A DNA stretch of 42,742 nucleotides from Phallusia fumigata (Eukaryota > Chordata > Ascidiacea > Phlebobranchia > Ascidiidae): positions 1 through 42,742 of the forward strand of contig QXVZ01004007.1 of assembly GCA_008931825.1 (NCBI GenBank), in the 5' to 3' direction. The notes beneath the pieces were generated by a model that had not been told where the DNA came from, searched no databases, and worked only from the letters and a program-made list of their open reading frames with translations. Shown one piece after another: positions 23,634 to 37,832 of the stretch (positions within the stretch are counted from its first letter, which is position 1; every line of letters starts with the position of its first letter). Made by a program: the position numbers and the translations under genes.

Positions 23634-25553
23634 TCTGTTAGTCTCAATTACTGGAAACGTTAGATCTGTTTTTTATGCATAACGCTGACTTGAACTACCT
23701 CTCTCTTGTAGACTAGTTTACTGTTCCACATTCCTAAAAATATAAAAGTTAAACTTCAAGACTGAATATATCCATGACTTTGCACAGAATTTATTCAGGA
23801 TTAATAAAGCAGCTCGAAAATTCATTGATAAACTGGATTGCAAACTTTCATTTATTTTCCGTTTTTCCTGTTTTCCCTATTTTGTTTGCACACATGCAAA
23901 TACATATTACAACGGCCTGGCCTTGGTTGCTGCGATAAACTGTACGCTGCTTATCAAACAATGCCTATAGCGCTACATTACACCCGCTTGGGGGAGTTCT
24001 TCTTGCGCCAAACCACAGGGGTGATCGTTTAAATTCAGAGGCTTGTAAACAAGCACCTCCTTGGTGCTTAAAGGACAAAGGCCTAAATTTTCATGACTTG
24101 CATCGCAAAACCACGTGAGTGAGCTCTTGCATAATGGTGTACTTGTACTGATTTGATGTAATAAGGGCACAGCTTTCATAGTATTTCGAGACCAAGGCAA
24201 ATGAGTTAATGACTGAACGCAGCTACTTAATCTGAATTCGGGCTATAAGTCGTAACAGTCTACGCACGAATTGCTCGGGATAATCTCATGCATCTTAAGG
24301 CGTTACGTCAACATGAACAAACAGAATGTAAGACCTCTGACAAAGTTTAGGCACAACGTTACACCGGAAATTGAACTAATATCAGACTAACGATAAATTT
24401 GCATACTTAACGCACGACATGGCAATGACGTTTGATAACTGTCGCATAAAAATAATCTTAGATTCAAAATGGCTACATGTGATCCAAAATATGGCATGAT
24501 CGACGTATACACACTTTCTGGAGCAGTGCTTCTTAACCGGGTGAATGGTTCACCCCAGGGTGAATAAAAATTTTGCCGGGGTGAACGAAGGGTGAATGAA
24601 ATGTTTTTGTGCCCATTGCTAAAGTACTTGTTTTAGATTTATCCAATAACACTCAATAGAATGCCTGTCTACTAATAGCAGTCGGACAAATGCAAAGCAT
24701 TTCTTTGTTACACAACAACAGCAATATTTAAATGTTTATTGTGACAAAACAACAGTAGTTCATGTCACGACCTCTCACTCTGTGACATCACTATGTTATT
24801 TGTAGCTTTGTCGAGGGGTCAGTCAGTACAATTTCAACTTGAGTNTTTCAGTCAGTACAATTTCAACTTGAGTGTCTAATCTAAGGCATTACGTACGTCC
24901 CCGGGCTACATTGTTTTTCATGTTTTTTTTATTTTTTATTTTTTTCATGGAAAAAAACAGCTGCCCACCCCTGCTGTAAATTAAACCTTACAGAATGTCT
25001 AAAAACCTGTTTTTATGGTTTTATCGCTGATGTCCAATGATATCTTCTGATGATCTAAACATATTTTGTCGCGGGTGAATGAAATTTGGCAATTTGTGGA
25101 AAGGCTGAACGAAATCGAAAAAGGTTAAGAAGCACTGTTCTGGAGAATGTGAAAGTCATGGACAATCATGTTGAAAATGAGGAGCAAGGACGTGTCATAA
25201 AGCAAGCTTTCTGCGACTGTGTCAAAGCAGGGGCAAAGCTGCGGTCGCAGACGTTTCATGATCAAACCGGACAAGCTTTTTCGGCAGCAGACAAGGCAAG
25301 GCAGTCGTAAGTTCTAGGAACACACGTGTGAGAGCTTGTGTTTTTCTTTGAATCAGTTGATTCCGAACGTAGGGCGCATTCAAACCAGTGTGCATCTTCA
25401 GCTTACCACACTAATATAATGTGTGAGAGTGTATGCTTATTAATACTAGTGCCCCTTTTACCAATACGTGCCTGCCCTGCACCCATGGGCATGTCTAAAA
25501 TTCCATTGGAAACAAATTAGGGGGATAACCTTCGGCCAGTTGTACCAAACTTT
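23634..25553. other. Intergenic region between EXT2 and Mondo (same strand)
   Basis: It holds the Mondo 5' UTR and promoter, one hAT element at 24524-25137 and no supported gene. On the minus strand a good acceptor ('tatttttag' then 'gaatgtgg') near 23730 suggests a 5' UTR exon between about 23634 and 23730. Open frames at 23838-24200 and 25086-25520 carry no recognisable domain. Confidence 0.6.
24524..25137. mobile_element. Non-autonomous hAT element with perfect 8-bp target duplication
   Basis: The 15-bp inverted termini CAGTGCTTCTTAACC and GGTTAAGAAGCACTG are exact. Flanks 24516-24523 and 25138-25145 are both TTCTGGAG. The body of 614 bp repeats 'gggtgaatgaa' near both ends and encodes no transposase. 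A 27-bp direct duplication around the N at 24845 lies inside and is probably an assembly seam, so true length is about 585 bp. Confidence 0.92.
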
Positions 25554-25559
25554 TTTATT
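25554..25559 (-). terminator. Candidate poly(A) signal of EXT2
   Basis: AATAAA on the minus strand, 140 nt after the EXT2 stop codon, at a normal distance. Confidence 0.55.
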
Positions 25560-25698
25560 TTCAGATAAAGATATAAAATAGTATACCCATGGCAACGTGA
25601 AATAAATAAAAAACGTTGTATTGTTGCAGTACCAAATGTAAAAATAATACTGATAAATAAACAAGAATGATTGGAAACAAAATTAGGCACAGTGTCTG

Positions 25699-28600
25699 TT
25701 ATAAGGCACCAATATCAGGAAAAGCTTTAAGCTTTTCTGGGAAATCATCCTTGTAAAGAACAGGATCAGCTCTAAAGTTGATACTCTTCAATGGCAACAT
25801 TCCATACGCTTCAGTGAAGTGGTTCATACAAGTAGTTCTGCGATTTGCAATAATTGTAAAACAACAATATTGATTTTAACTAAAACCCACAAATTCTACT
25901 GATATGCTACTTGTTAAAACCAAGGCATTGTTAGTTTATTTAATTGAGCTGAACCAACCACAACTTCAAAATTATTCAAACCAAGTATTTTTATTGTGTA
26001 ATTGTGTAAAATGTAGCTATTAACACTCTACATACATTTTCTAGTATTACAGCGCATTTAGGGTTCAATGGAAACTAGGATGGCTTTAACATTTCACATA
26101 CACTATTACCCCAGTTAAAAATGCATATATACTCACCATATTATTTCACATTGGATCTTATAGTTACTTAAGCTTTTTATGACTTGGCTATTTCTGCAGG
26201 CAGAAACACATGGGCCCCAAACATGCACAGTTGTAGAAAACTGTATGGTTTTATGGTAGGATATGTACAAAACAGTAGCAGGTATTTTTAATTAATTTTT
26301 CAAATTATATAATGAAATGACAGAATTCATAATTATAACTAACTATGACCCAACCTACTAACTTCAAAGGGCTAGTAAGTTAACTGCCAGTGGCATTAAG
26401 TAAAACACAGCAATGGATTCACCTCAATGACATGTTATACAAACTGTTTAAATTTCACCCAGTTCCTATATAGTTTAGTAAAATTTAAAATTTAATAACC
26501 CATTTAAGGGGGCTATTAGGGTAACCACTGTGGCCATAATTTAAAACACAGGAATGACACAATGAAAAGCTCTACAAAACGTCTAGGTTTTATCCAATTT
26601 GGACAATGTTTAACAACTTGACCCATTTTAAGTGGCTAATGGGGAAACCACTGGGACTATAGGGTAAAATACATCAATTATTGCGCTGCAATGACATGTT
26701 ATACAAACTGTCCGAGTTTCATTCAAATTGCTGAGTAATTTGACCCATTTCAGAGGGCTAGCCTGGTAACCACTGGGACTTGGGCTATGGGGTCGATTCA
26801 CCATAGGGGAATGTCATATACAAATTTCACCTAATTTCCATTTTAGGGAGCTAGTGGGTTAACAGCTGGAAAAGGGCCCCATAAAAAGCTTACCTTTCAA
26901 CCATATGTGATTCATCAAGTGAAAGACTTCCTCCTGTGGCACATTCTGTGCATTTAAATTTCTTTCTTGGTGTCACTTTGATTGGTGCCTTTCCGGTGTG
27001 GTTGCTAACGATAAAGTTCATTGCTATGTCCTCACAATTCATATGTTCATCAACCCATTCATGTATATCTCCAGGCATTCTGAGCACATGATAAATTACC
27101 CTTAACATATTTTGTGATTAAAATCATCCTTGTAAGTTCCTCATGATATCTTCAAACAGTGGCAATCAAACAATAATTGCAGTGTGTCAGAGGATACATT
27201 ATGCAACATGTATTGGTTTCTTATCCCATTTTTAGGGATCATTAAATGCCTGTTAGTGAATTTGGTGGTAAAACCGACAAGGCAAGGTACTTACTTGTAT
27301 GTATAAAGATAATTAAAGTAGTTGTGATAAAATGCAGCACCAGTGAGAACAATTGATATGTTATTTTTCCACTCTGACTCGTAACGTAGCTTGTCGTCTG
27401 CAGTCCAAATGTGCAACCTGGGTGGAAACCCTACTACCCGGTCTGGAAACTCCCTCCACACCTGGGTTACAAGAGATGTTACCTTTTTTATTACTTTATA
27501 AAGCAGTGGATTCTGTATGTGGGGAGGGGGGGAGGTGATTGCATGGGTCCCCATACATGAAAAGTTGTACATCATGTGTTTTCTAGATACATGTCTAGCT
27601 TTAGGTATAAACAAAGCAATCAGTGCATCACTACAATGATATGTTCTACAAACTGTCTAAGTTACATCCAGTTTGGTCATTGTTTAATAATTTTACCCAC
27701 TGTAGGGGGATAGAGGGGTAACTCCTGGGGTTCTACGGTAAAACACAGCAATTAATCCTCCATCATGGTATATTAGACAAACCGTCCAAATTTCACCTGA
27801 TTTAAACATTGTTTAGTAGTTTGACCCATTTTAGGGGGCTAGTCTAGTAACCACTTGGGCTATTAGGTAAAATGTAGCATTCAATACATTACAATGGCCC
27901 AACCAAAAATCTGTTAAAATTTCATCCCATCAATCAGAAAATTGTTTAAAACAGTATTTAAAATTTCCATCAGAAATTGTTTAGCAGGTTATTTATTAGA
28001 GGGAGCCACAAAACAACCACTGGGGCCTCATGTTCACTAAGTTGGTGACAACCCCCAACTTGCACCACAACCCACTGAACATCCATACAACTGGAAAGTG
28101 GTTTATACTCAATCTAACCTTACTTTGTTTTCACTTATGTAACCCTATAATCACAGAAATTTTTTGTTTATGGTGTTTGCAAGAATGCAAAACAGTTCAA
28201 AAGCGTTTTACTTATTTGGGCTAGCGGGGTAGTCACTGGAGCTATGGGGAACAAAGTGAAAACAATATGTGCCCCCTTCAGGCAGTGGACCCATNCTGAT
28301 TTAAACATTGTTTAGTAGTTTGACCCATTTTAGGGGGCTAGTCTAGTAACCACTTGGGCTATTAGGTAAAATGTAGCAGAGAAAGAACAATATGTATCCT
28401 CATATAAAACTAAACAGTGAAAGTTTAGGTGAAAGTACAATTATGGTAACAACCTGATACCCAAATTCAATTTCATCAGCAGTCAACATTATTATGTCAT
28501 CATCAATTGCAAGCACAGCTTCTGTTTTGATTTCTTCATATGGAAAAAATCTGGAAGCATCATTAATAGGTCAGCCAAGAGAATGTGGAATAATACAAAT

Positions 28601-31132
28601 AATGTACAATGGGTTTTTGTAGTTTTAATAAAACTTAAAAGCTAGAACTTTTAACTAAAAAATAGTTTGGGTACAACTTCAGAAATATTATAAAATGTAG
28701 AAAAAACTTGGCTGAAATATCCTACTGCATATGATGCCTTTGCACAATGTGTCGCTTACCTGTTACTCAACTTATTGCTGGTTGTTTGAATAACTTTCCA
28801 TTCATGGTCAATTATTGGCCATTCATTTCGGGAAGGAAAGGATTTATGTTGATTATTCCACACAACAAGTATCATGCTTAAACTAGGAACCTTATCTATT
28901 GCTGTAATGAGTTGAAACAAACTTTGTACCCTGTCATAAGCTAAAATGACTGCAGTAAAACCATCTAGAAGAACAGAAAACAGAATTTAGTTTTTATTAG
29001 ATTTGTATCATATCAAAATAATACAAATCTCTCTCAACGAATATGTACCTTCTTTTGGTGTTACTAAAGGCAGGGGTAAAGGTGTTTGTACACTATTTGG
29101 GGCACCTTTGTTCCATTCATCATGGGATTTTGCAACATGTGGAAAAATTCTGTCACTCATTATTTGCAAACTGGTGACTGTAACTGTGGTAATTGAATTG
29201 AAATAATTTTCCCAGAAAAACCGGACCTAAAAACCAAGAAAAGCTTTAACTTCACTTCAAAAAATGCAAGAGTTTCTAAGAACTAATTTGTAAAAGCATA
29301 CATTCATGAGTTATCATTTACCATTACAGGTGTTCATACACACATACATTTTTTGCTGGGACCCCAGGTTTTAATGTGAATGTTACAATTTTACCTGTTG
29401 CTGCATCCTCTGTATTTTCGAAAATGGAATTTTTTTCAAAATTAACATCACATCCTCCAATGAGTTTTCTTGAATGCGAACAGATGCTTGACTCCAATCA
29501 AGTACTTCAGAAAATGGTAATACATATGTGTCACATGCTACTACCGGAATACAGCCAGCACTTAAGGCATCTGGCAAGATCCATTGTCCAAGATGAATGG
29601 TCGGCAAAACAAGACAAAAGACACCTTGACCCAATACCTGAAACAGCAAATAATCATGATTATTACTCATGTAAGCAAACGAACTGGAAATTGGCATTAT
29701 GAAGCATCTGGTAATGACTGTCAATTTTGTGATATTGACGCAAGTAATGGCAAAAATAATTTTGTGCAGCAAAAAGCAGTTTCTAACAAACATCTCTTCC
29801 CTCACAACTTATTTTGTCCAAACTTTTTTTGTAACACATAATGCTTCGTGTAATAAATCACATTGACTTACCTCAGGGTATTCTTTCCTACTGTCCCCTT
29901 CACACCGCACTGATGCAAGTGAAACATCATCTGGCATATTTCTGCATTTTTCTAGCAAAAGAAACTCTTGATTTTCAGCAGCAACTTTTTCCAATAAGAC
30001 TCTATAAAGACAACCAATGTAAATTTTAGGTTATTCAAGTGTTTATAATACAAATTCAAACCTGAAATCCACATGAATGTTTGGTTGTGCAGCAATAAGA
30101 GACCAGCGTCGAAATGTGTTACTTCCAGACTTTGTGTTGGTAGTTTGATCTATTTTTGAACCGACAACAGGTATGCTGATATCAAACTGTGTGCGGTAGG
30201 TCCAGTGGGAGAAACCACCTCCTGCAACAATAGCTTTACCATGCGAAACATCAAGTGAAGTGCTGAATTCTGGTGCGGATCCAGGTAGCATATTAAACAA
30301 TATGTGATTTTTTCCATAGTTCCAATATGGAAGTGATGCCAATAACCGTCCGACTTTGTCAACATCTAATCCATTCTGATTAAGCAAATCGATTGCAGGC
30401 ATAAAAAGACATGCCCTTAAAATAAATAAAAATATACCCAAATAATTTTACATCATTACAAATACTTTGTTGGCAAACAAACCAACTTACTTGGAAGGAT
30501 CATTTGTATAAAAGCGACTTGAAACAATGGCAGTATAGAGCTCATAGAATTCTTTACTAATGACTGCATTTATTATGTCACCATTTTCATCAACAAACTG
30601 CTTTAAAGGATATACATATATTTTAATGTCAGTTGAGTCATCTTCATTCACCCCACATCTGAAATGTTTAAAGCAAGAGTTTATTTACTGGAGTTAGTGA
30701 AACTGCCTTGCAAGGTTGGTGGTTTTAGTCTTGTTATGCTTTTCTGAGTTGTTTTTTGACCAACTTGGGTGACATTACTTTAGTTTGCTCATAAAAAAGT
30801 GTATACAGCTTGACTGATCACCAACATAACACAGTCAGCAACTCACCAGGACATTAAAATTTAAATCCTTTACTGGTCAATATTTTTATGGATACTAACC
30901 GATAAATATCAAAGCAATTGTATATCTTGCAGTTTGGATCAGTCTTGTCAGCAGAAATCTCACTCAAATGAACAAATGCTTTGGGGAGATTATTAGCCAG
31001 ATCCAAATGCAGGTTTGAAATCTCTGACACTTGTTCTGAAGTCCTTTTGCTACCATTATTTATCAAGTACAGTATAGCAAAAAAAACTAATGCAGAGAAT
31101 ATTGCAGGACCAACAACAGATGATTTGGCCAT
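25699..31132 (-). CDS. EXT2: Exostosin-2, heparan sulfate co-polymerase subunit
   Basis: Eleven in-phase exons encode 699 residues: 30900-31132, 30491-30658, 30062-30415, 29872-30001, 29395-29637, 29049-29226, 28760-28964, 28454-28550, 27295-27461, 26894-27079 and 25699-25837 (TAA). Human EXT2 has 718. The start MAKSS is followed by a hydrophobic anchor (about 6-24), as in type II Golgi/ER enzymes. The N-terminal exostosin (GT47) domain shows [18 protein letters not shown] and [11 protein letters not shown]. The C-terminal GT64 domain (from about 437, [12 protein letters not shown]) has the metal-binding DDD at 520-522 in AIDDDIIM, then [16 protein letters not shown] and [13 protein letters not shown]2 works with EXT1 to extend heparan sulfate with alternating GlcA and GlcNAc. 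The frame stays open upstream of the chosen ATG, but an acceptor 2 nt before it and the fit of the anchor favour this start. Confidence 0.96.
26097..26880. repeat. Modular repeat with four tandem units in an EXT2 intron
   Basis: The head (26140-26300) has 'cacattggatcttatagtta' and 'gcagaaacacatgggccccaa'. Four units then follow. Their 'gaccc' or 'aaccc' landmarks fall at 26347, 26497, 26620 and 26742, so the later spacing is 122-123 bp. Each unit carries 'ggtaaccactgggact' or a variant and 'aatgacatgttatacaaac' or a variant. This is the clearest copy of the family. Confidence 0.75.
27520..28385. repeat. Modular repeat in an EXT2 intron, broken by an N
   Basis: Units with 'ttgacccattttaggggg' and 'caatgatatgttctacaaac' continue the same family. 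The 84 bp after the N at 28295 repeats 27797-27880 ('ctgatttaaacattgttt' to 'aaaatgtagca') almost exactly, but here the left contig runs on for 400 bp before the N, so the two alleles or copies differ in length. Confidence 0.7.
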
Positions 31133-32442
31133 GACTATAAAATGATACTGTATCAAGAAATATAAAACTGTGAATTTCTCAGTACAACAAAAAAGAAAGG
31201 ATGACAGTAATGTTATTAACCAAAAAATGTACCTCCGTCGTCGAGCTGTAACTTGGTTAAAACAGTTGACAATTACACTCACTGTGACTAGTCTGTAACT
31301 GTGACCCACACAACCCGAGCTTTAAGTTGTATCTTTCCGTTACTATTTGTGGTGCATTCATTAGGCCTTAGAACTTAAAAAATATGAAAAGATGTGTTGT
31401 GTTTGAAACATCACACTGCATTTAGTGAGAACTAGTAGGACAACTTGGCCTGATTCTCTCACTATCTCTCGTTCGTTCGTCGTGTCGAAACTCGAAAGTC
31501 CTAAGGATTCCCCAACGTAACTTCCCTTCCTCTTGGTCCCGGGAAATCGGGAATGTTTCGACGGAAAAGTGCGCCCACTAACAGAATAATAAATAATCCA
31601 AATATTTTTACTTAATAGTCCCGAAAGGTAAATCAATAGTAGTACTGTACTAATTATTCTAACTTTAGAGAGGGAGTGCAGGGCAAATTTTTGTGGTTAG
31701 CCATTTTGATTCCGAAGTTTGCTCGACCAGTCAGTCGAGCTGTAAATCATGACATGCACATGGTCATGTATATTTACGGTGTACTCTACTCATGCAGCAT
31801 AAAACAGGTTTCGAAAATACAAACCATGCGTTTTCCGTTTGGTTAATGTAAACATATTTCTTGAAATTCCGCAAATCACAAACAATTTGTATTATGACTA
31901 AATGTTTCTTTCGCTTGATGGTGTCAACGACATTTATGGTCTTGTAAATTTGCCATGCTGTGCGGCGTACAACATTTGCATTCGGAAAACTGCAGGTCCG
32001 TTCGGTGCTCTTGGTACTCTCGGTGCCCTGCAGCTTTAAACCTTGAAAGGAGGGCCGAGTGGACCTGCATTTTAGACGGCACGGCACCTGTTCCATTTTT
32101 TGTAGTTACAGCTTGTTGATATATTTTGGCAAAACCCGAAGCGAAACTTTAGCTAAGTCAGCATTACTGATTCAGCGTTTGAATTAATGAAGTTTGATAA
32201 GTCTAGAAAAGATGACATGCGGCAGTTTTAATATTGATCAAGTTGCGATAATTAACGCACATGCCATTTCACATTTCTGACCCAAATTCTTTGAATTTCT
32301 TGTTGAATTTTGATCTTTAGTCACCCGAAATCCTGCATTTTGCAGGTGCAAAATAACATTGGTTGTCATAAAAAAAATCTTTTTAGGCATAACAATTATT
32401 CATTGTTGCATGCCAAACATTGTTTGTCTTAGTAGAACAAAT

Positions 32443-33276
32443 TTATTACCACCAGGGTTGGAGAGTCGGAGGTTTTGAGAGAAGTCAGACTCCTATAACC
32501 ACTAGGAGCCAAAGTAGGATTTTTTTATCCAACCCTGGCTATTAAATTCCAATTAAATCCTTGCAGCCAATTTTTCATAGTTTAGTAATGCTGCAAATTA
32601 TTTTTTTTTTAAACAGAAAATTATTGGCAATGCTTTTCGGTCATTTTTTGTCATGTTGTTACTATTTTGTCAAAAAGTCCACTTTTTCAGTCTCTAAATC
32701 AACCAAAATGTTGACCTTAAGTGCTCAGACTCTTTAGAATGCTAAGAGTCAGAATCCTTAATACTGGGAGTCGGGGGCCAAGAGTCTGCATCTCAGTGAT
32801 AATGGAAGCCTGAGTCAAGCTTTTTACTTTTAACTCTGTAACCCTGATTAAAACCACAGNTTATTACCACCAGGGTTGGAGAGTCGGAGGTTTTGAAAGA
32901 AGTCAGACTCCTATAACTACTAGGAGCCAGAGTAGGATTTTTTTTATCCAACTCTGACTATTAAATTCCAAATAAATCCTTGTAGCCAATTTTTCATAGT
33001 TTAGTAATGCTGCAAATTATTTTTTTTAAACAGAAAATTATTGGCAATGCTTTTCGGTCATTTTTTGTCATGTTTTCACTATTTTGTCAAAAAGTCCACT
33101 TTTTCAGTCTCTAAATCAACCGAAATGTTTACCTTAGGTGCTCAGACTCTTTAGAATGCTAAGAGTCAGAATCCTTAATACTGGGAGTCGGGGGCCAAGA
33201 GTCTGCATCCCAGTGATAATGGAAGCCTGAGTCAAGCTTTTTACTTTTAACTGTGTAACCCTGATTAAAACCACAG
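32443..33276. repeat. 416-bp direct duplication split by an N; likely unmerged alleles
   Basis: 32443-32859 and 32861-33276 are the same sequence with a few per cent of substitutions. The N at 32860 lies exactly at the junction: the first copy ends in 'aaaaccacag' and the second ends in the same string before unique sequence resumes. This is the same pattern as at 21078. Confidence 0.85.
32453..32846. mobile_element. hAT-like MITE, present in both allelic copies
   Basis: Ends CAGGGTTGGAGAGTC and, inverted, CAGGGTTACAGAGTT share 12 of 15 bases. Flanks ATTACCAC and ATTAAAAC agree at six of eight positions, a decayed target duplication. Internally it repeats GGAGTC, GAGTCGG and GACTCC motifs. 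The second copy is at 32871-33263. Confidence 0.55.
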
Positions 33277-34357
33277 TATTTCAGTGCCTATTAAAACATT
33301 TGTTAAAAGCAGTAAAATTTTATGTTACAAAAAATAGAAAAAAAGTTAACATAAAACAAATAAACAAAAACAATACTAGTTTGCAAATATGTTTAAACCC
33401 TCGGTCTAGTGTACAATTTTACATAACTATGTTAATTACATCATGACATACCCATGAACATATAACGATGTCATGCCAAATTATAAATTATGCCAAATTT
33501 CACCACTGTGACATCATTAACGTTGTTTGCATATATACAATATAAAATGTAGCAACAAAATCCTAAGCAAATCTTTGGCACCTGCAATTTGCCCACGTTT
33601 AGTCCAGGAAATATAAGTCCCCTTGAATTTGAGTAGAGGTATAAGGGAAAAAAAGTGCTTTAAACAAATTTTACAGAAAGTTTACAGCCCCAAGCAAACC
33701 TTCATCAAAAAGAACAATATATATTGTTTTTTTGTCAAAAATATAATGCAATGTTGATGCACATTATCAAAAATGTTTTTGGGATGTCTTTCCATTCTGC
33801 CTGCCAAAATTATTAATGTACGCATTCAGTTTAATACATGTCAAATTTGTGCACAAGAAAACCAATGTTAATGATAATGATAGCAAACAACACTTAATAT
33901 TGAGCTTTATTTTTTGATGTTTATATCCTTATTTTCAATGACAAGCCCCTAAGTCAAACCAGGGGGCGGCAACCTTTTCCAAGCTATGGGCCAAAATCAG
34001 CAAGGTCTTAGCAGGCCTAATGTGATGCTTTTATGTGTAACCGACCTGTTCTATTGTTCAGTATGCTGCTTGTAATAACTCATCAATGATAAATGCTGTG
34101 GCCTGTGGTATGGGCATTTTGTTTCATTATTCTGCAACATATCCTTATGTTAAAAGAAGTTCATTCAATTGCAAAACTCATAAATGGTATTTTCAAATAC
34201 TCCCATGCATTCTACTGACCTGTCATTTCAACCAAATGAATGTATATTGCATACTGACCTTTGCACCTAAAATACCAGCATGTTTTTGGATTTATAATCA
34301 ATATGTACTTAACTGCAGTGAAAATGTGTAGTTTTTAACAAAACGAATGTTTTATAA

Positions 34358-37472
<3,115 letters not shown>

Positions 37473-37832
37473 ACTCTACGCAATCTTTCTTATGTACAAA
37501 TTTTTTTTAGGTTGCCTTTTTTACTTTTATTACTTGCACATATAAGGAAATGGATTCCTTGCTGTGTTGAACTAGCTGAAAGCGTTGGACAAGGCCAACC
37601 AGTGCAATCATAAAGGCTTTATTAAGTGTAAAGATAAGATAAAATCGCAATGCTACAAATGAAGTGTGTACATATCTGGTCTAAAAACAGTGACACAATA
37701 AAATTCATTTTGGAGGTAACATACTTTCGAAAACAACGAAGGTAAAATAGAAATTGTGTAATAAATGCACTTGTGGACATGGCATTCTGCTTGCCTTTTT
37801 TAAAGATAAAGCATTGAGCTCCTGGAAATTTC
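37473..37832. terminator. Shared 3' region of YY1 (+) and SLC25A29 (-)
   Basis: Only 360 bp separate the two stop codons. A minus-strand AATAAA at 37618-37623 would end the carrier transcript about 210 nt after its stop. A plus-strand AATAAA at 37697-37702 would end YY1 about 225 nt after its stop. If both are used, the two mRNAs overlap at their 3' ends by roughly 80-100 nt. Confidence 0.5.

Noticed and set aside
31764..32096. 110-codon minus-strand frame as a gene, perhaps a histone fragment
   Set aside because: A loose resemblance of one short stretch to histone H4 does not hold up over neighbouring residues, and no splice or family evidence supports it.
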